From: Sulfidibacterium sp964549335
GTDB taxonomy: Bacteria; Bacteroidota; Bacteroidia; Bacteroidales; F082
NCBI GenBank assembly: GCA_964549335.1
Contig: CAZJUQ010000041.1
Span: forward strand, 1 to 24,530
Length of the DNA stretch: 24,530 nt
Direction of reading: 5' to 3'
In this document: positions 24,344-24,530 of the stretch, one piece after another
Numbering within the stretch: position 1 is the first letter of the stretch
Layout of the letters: every line of letters begins with the position of its first letter
Notes under the pieces: model-generated
Told to the model about the DNA's origin: nothing
Seen by the model: only the letters and a program-made list of their open reading frames with translations
The model's database searches: none
Position numbers and translations under genes: made by a program

Positions 24344-24530
24344 TTATCCCCAAATGTTTGGATTAGTTAAAATATTTGCAAGTATGTTTGATGCAACATC
24401 ACTTCCGAAAGACTTTATTTTATCAATAATCTTTCGTTTCTTAACAGATTTTGGTTCGTCTAACTTCATCAATTCATTTACCTCTCTCAATTGCGAAACT
24501 GTTAATTCGTCTTCAAGAGCGGAGATGAGT
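24344..24530 (-). CDS. C-terminal part of an unrecognised protein, cut by the window edge
   Basis: The frame is open from the right edge to a TAA at 24344-24346 and encodes about 61 C-terminal residues. It begins with LISALEDELTVSQLREVNEL, continues with a Lys-rich stretch (KSVKKRKIIDKI) and ends with a hydrophobic helix and NPNIWG. Helical throughout. One base separates its stop from the ATG of the next gene, indicating an operon. The family cannot be judged without the N-terminal part beyond the window. Confidence 0.65.
   Translation of the reverse strand, partial: LISALEDELTVSQLREVNELMKLDEPKSVKKRKIIDKIKSFGSDVASNILANILTNPNIWG

Noticed and set aside
1..24530. CRISPR arrays, tRNA or rRNA genes, transposases and prophage genes
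   Set aside because: No regularly spaced repeats, tRNA-like cloverleaf or recombinase motifs were seen on either strand by eye; a dedicated scan could still find a weak case.

Overview
The window looks like chromosome from an AT-rich member of the Bacteroidota (Bacteroidetes). The evidence is: several intergenic matches to the Bacteroidota -7 promoter element TAnnTTTG, placed a short way upstream of start codons; weak or absent Shine-Dalgarno sequences; families typical of the phylum (a YkoF-like/PnuC/NadR-type kinase operon, a FadL/OmpP1 porin, a secreted protein with Asp-box, PKD and GEVED domains, and a protein family usually mislabelled 'asparagine synthetase B'); and long-chain polyprenyl diphosphate synthesis. 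No rRNA, tRNA, CRISPR array, transposase or integrase was seen. The genus cannot be named from this stretch.

Layout. (1) 1-770, minus strand: a small DUF4177-like gene whose upstream reading frame is a lipoprotein signal peptide broken by a stop codon at the lipobox, then a DUF423 membrane protein. (2) 843-3424, plus strand: a tightly packed operon of a YkoF-like thiamine-binding-family protein, a PnuC transporter, a NadR-type ribosylnicotinamide kinase and a GT4 glycosyltransferase. (3) 3614-5512, plus: a secreted 'AsnB-labelled' protein and a type 4 Fe-S uracil-DNA glycosylase. (4) 5588-6664, minus: a PLD/cardiolipin-synthase-like enzyme, followed by about 680 bases without a convincing gene. 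(5) 7347-10955, plus: a FadL-type porin, a strong hairpin terminator, and a hybrid sensor protein whose phosphoacceptor histidine is replaced by phenylalanine. (6) 10994-14739, minus: polyprenyl diphosphate synthase, a 46-residue MetS-like small transporter subunit, the NSS sodium symporter it overlaps, and an MBL-fold hydrolase. (7) 14992-15402, plus: a freestanding archaeal-type threonyl-tRNA synthetase editing domain. (8) 15501-17474, minus: a GT2 glycosyltransferase fused to a catalytically stripped polyprenyl-phosphate sugar transferase-like module. (9) 17803-20243, plus: an esterase and a dynamin-like GTPase, two bases apart. (10) 20277-23603, minus: the large secreted Asp-box/PKD/GEVED protein. 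(11) 23604-24530: an imperfect palindrome and two unrecognised minus-strand genes of accessory character, the second cut by the window edge.

How the genes work together. PnuC and the kinase form an import-and-trap pair for nicotinamide riboside. The NSS symporter and its small subunit form a two-component sodium-coupled amino-acid importer. The polyprenyl synthase supplies long-chain prenyl diphosphate, probably for menaquinone. The rest is a mosaic of short transcription units with no single pathway. The most unusual items are the histidine-less hybrid kinase with a G8 tract next to its lipobox, the dead sugar-transferase fusion, the freestanding editing domain lacking the expected lysine, the signal peptide with a stop codon in its lipobox, and the unrecognised gene pair at the right edge.
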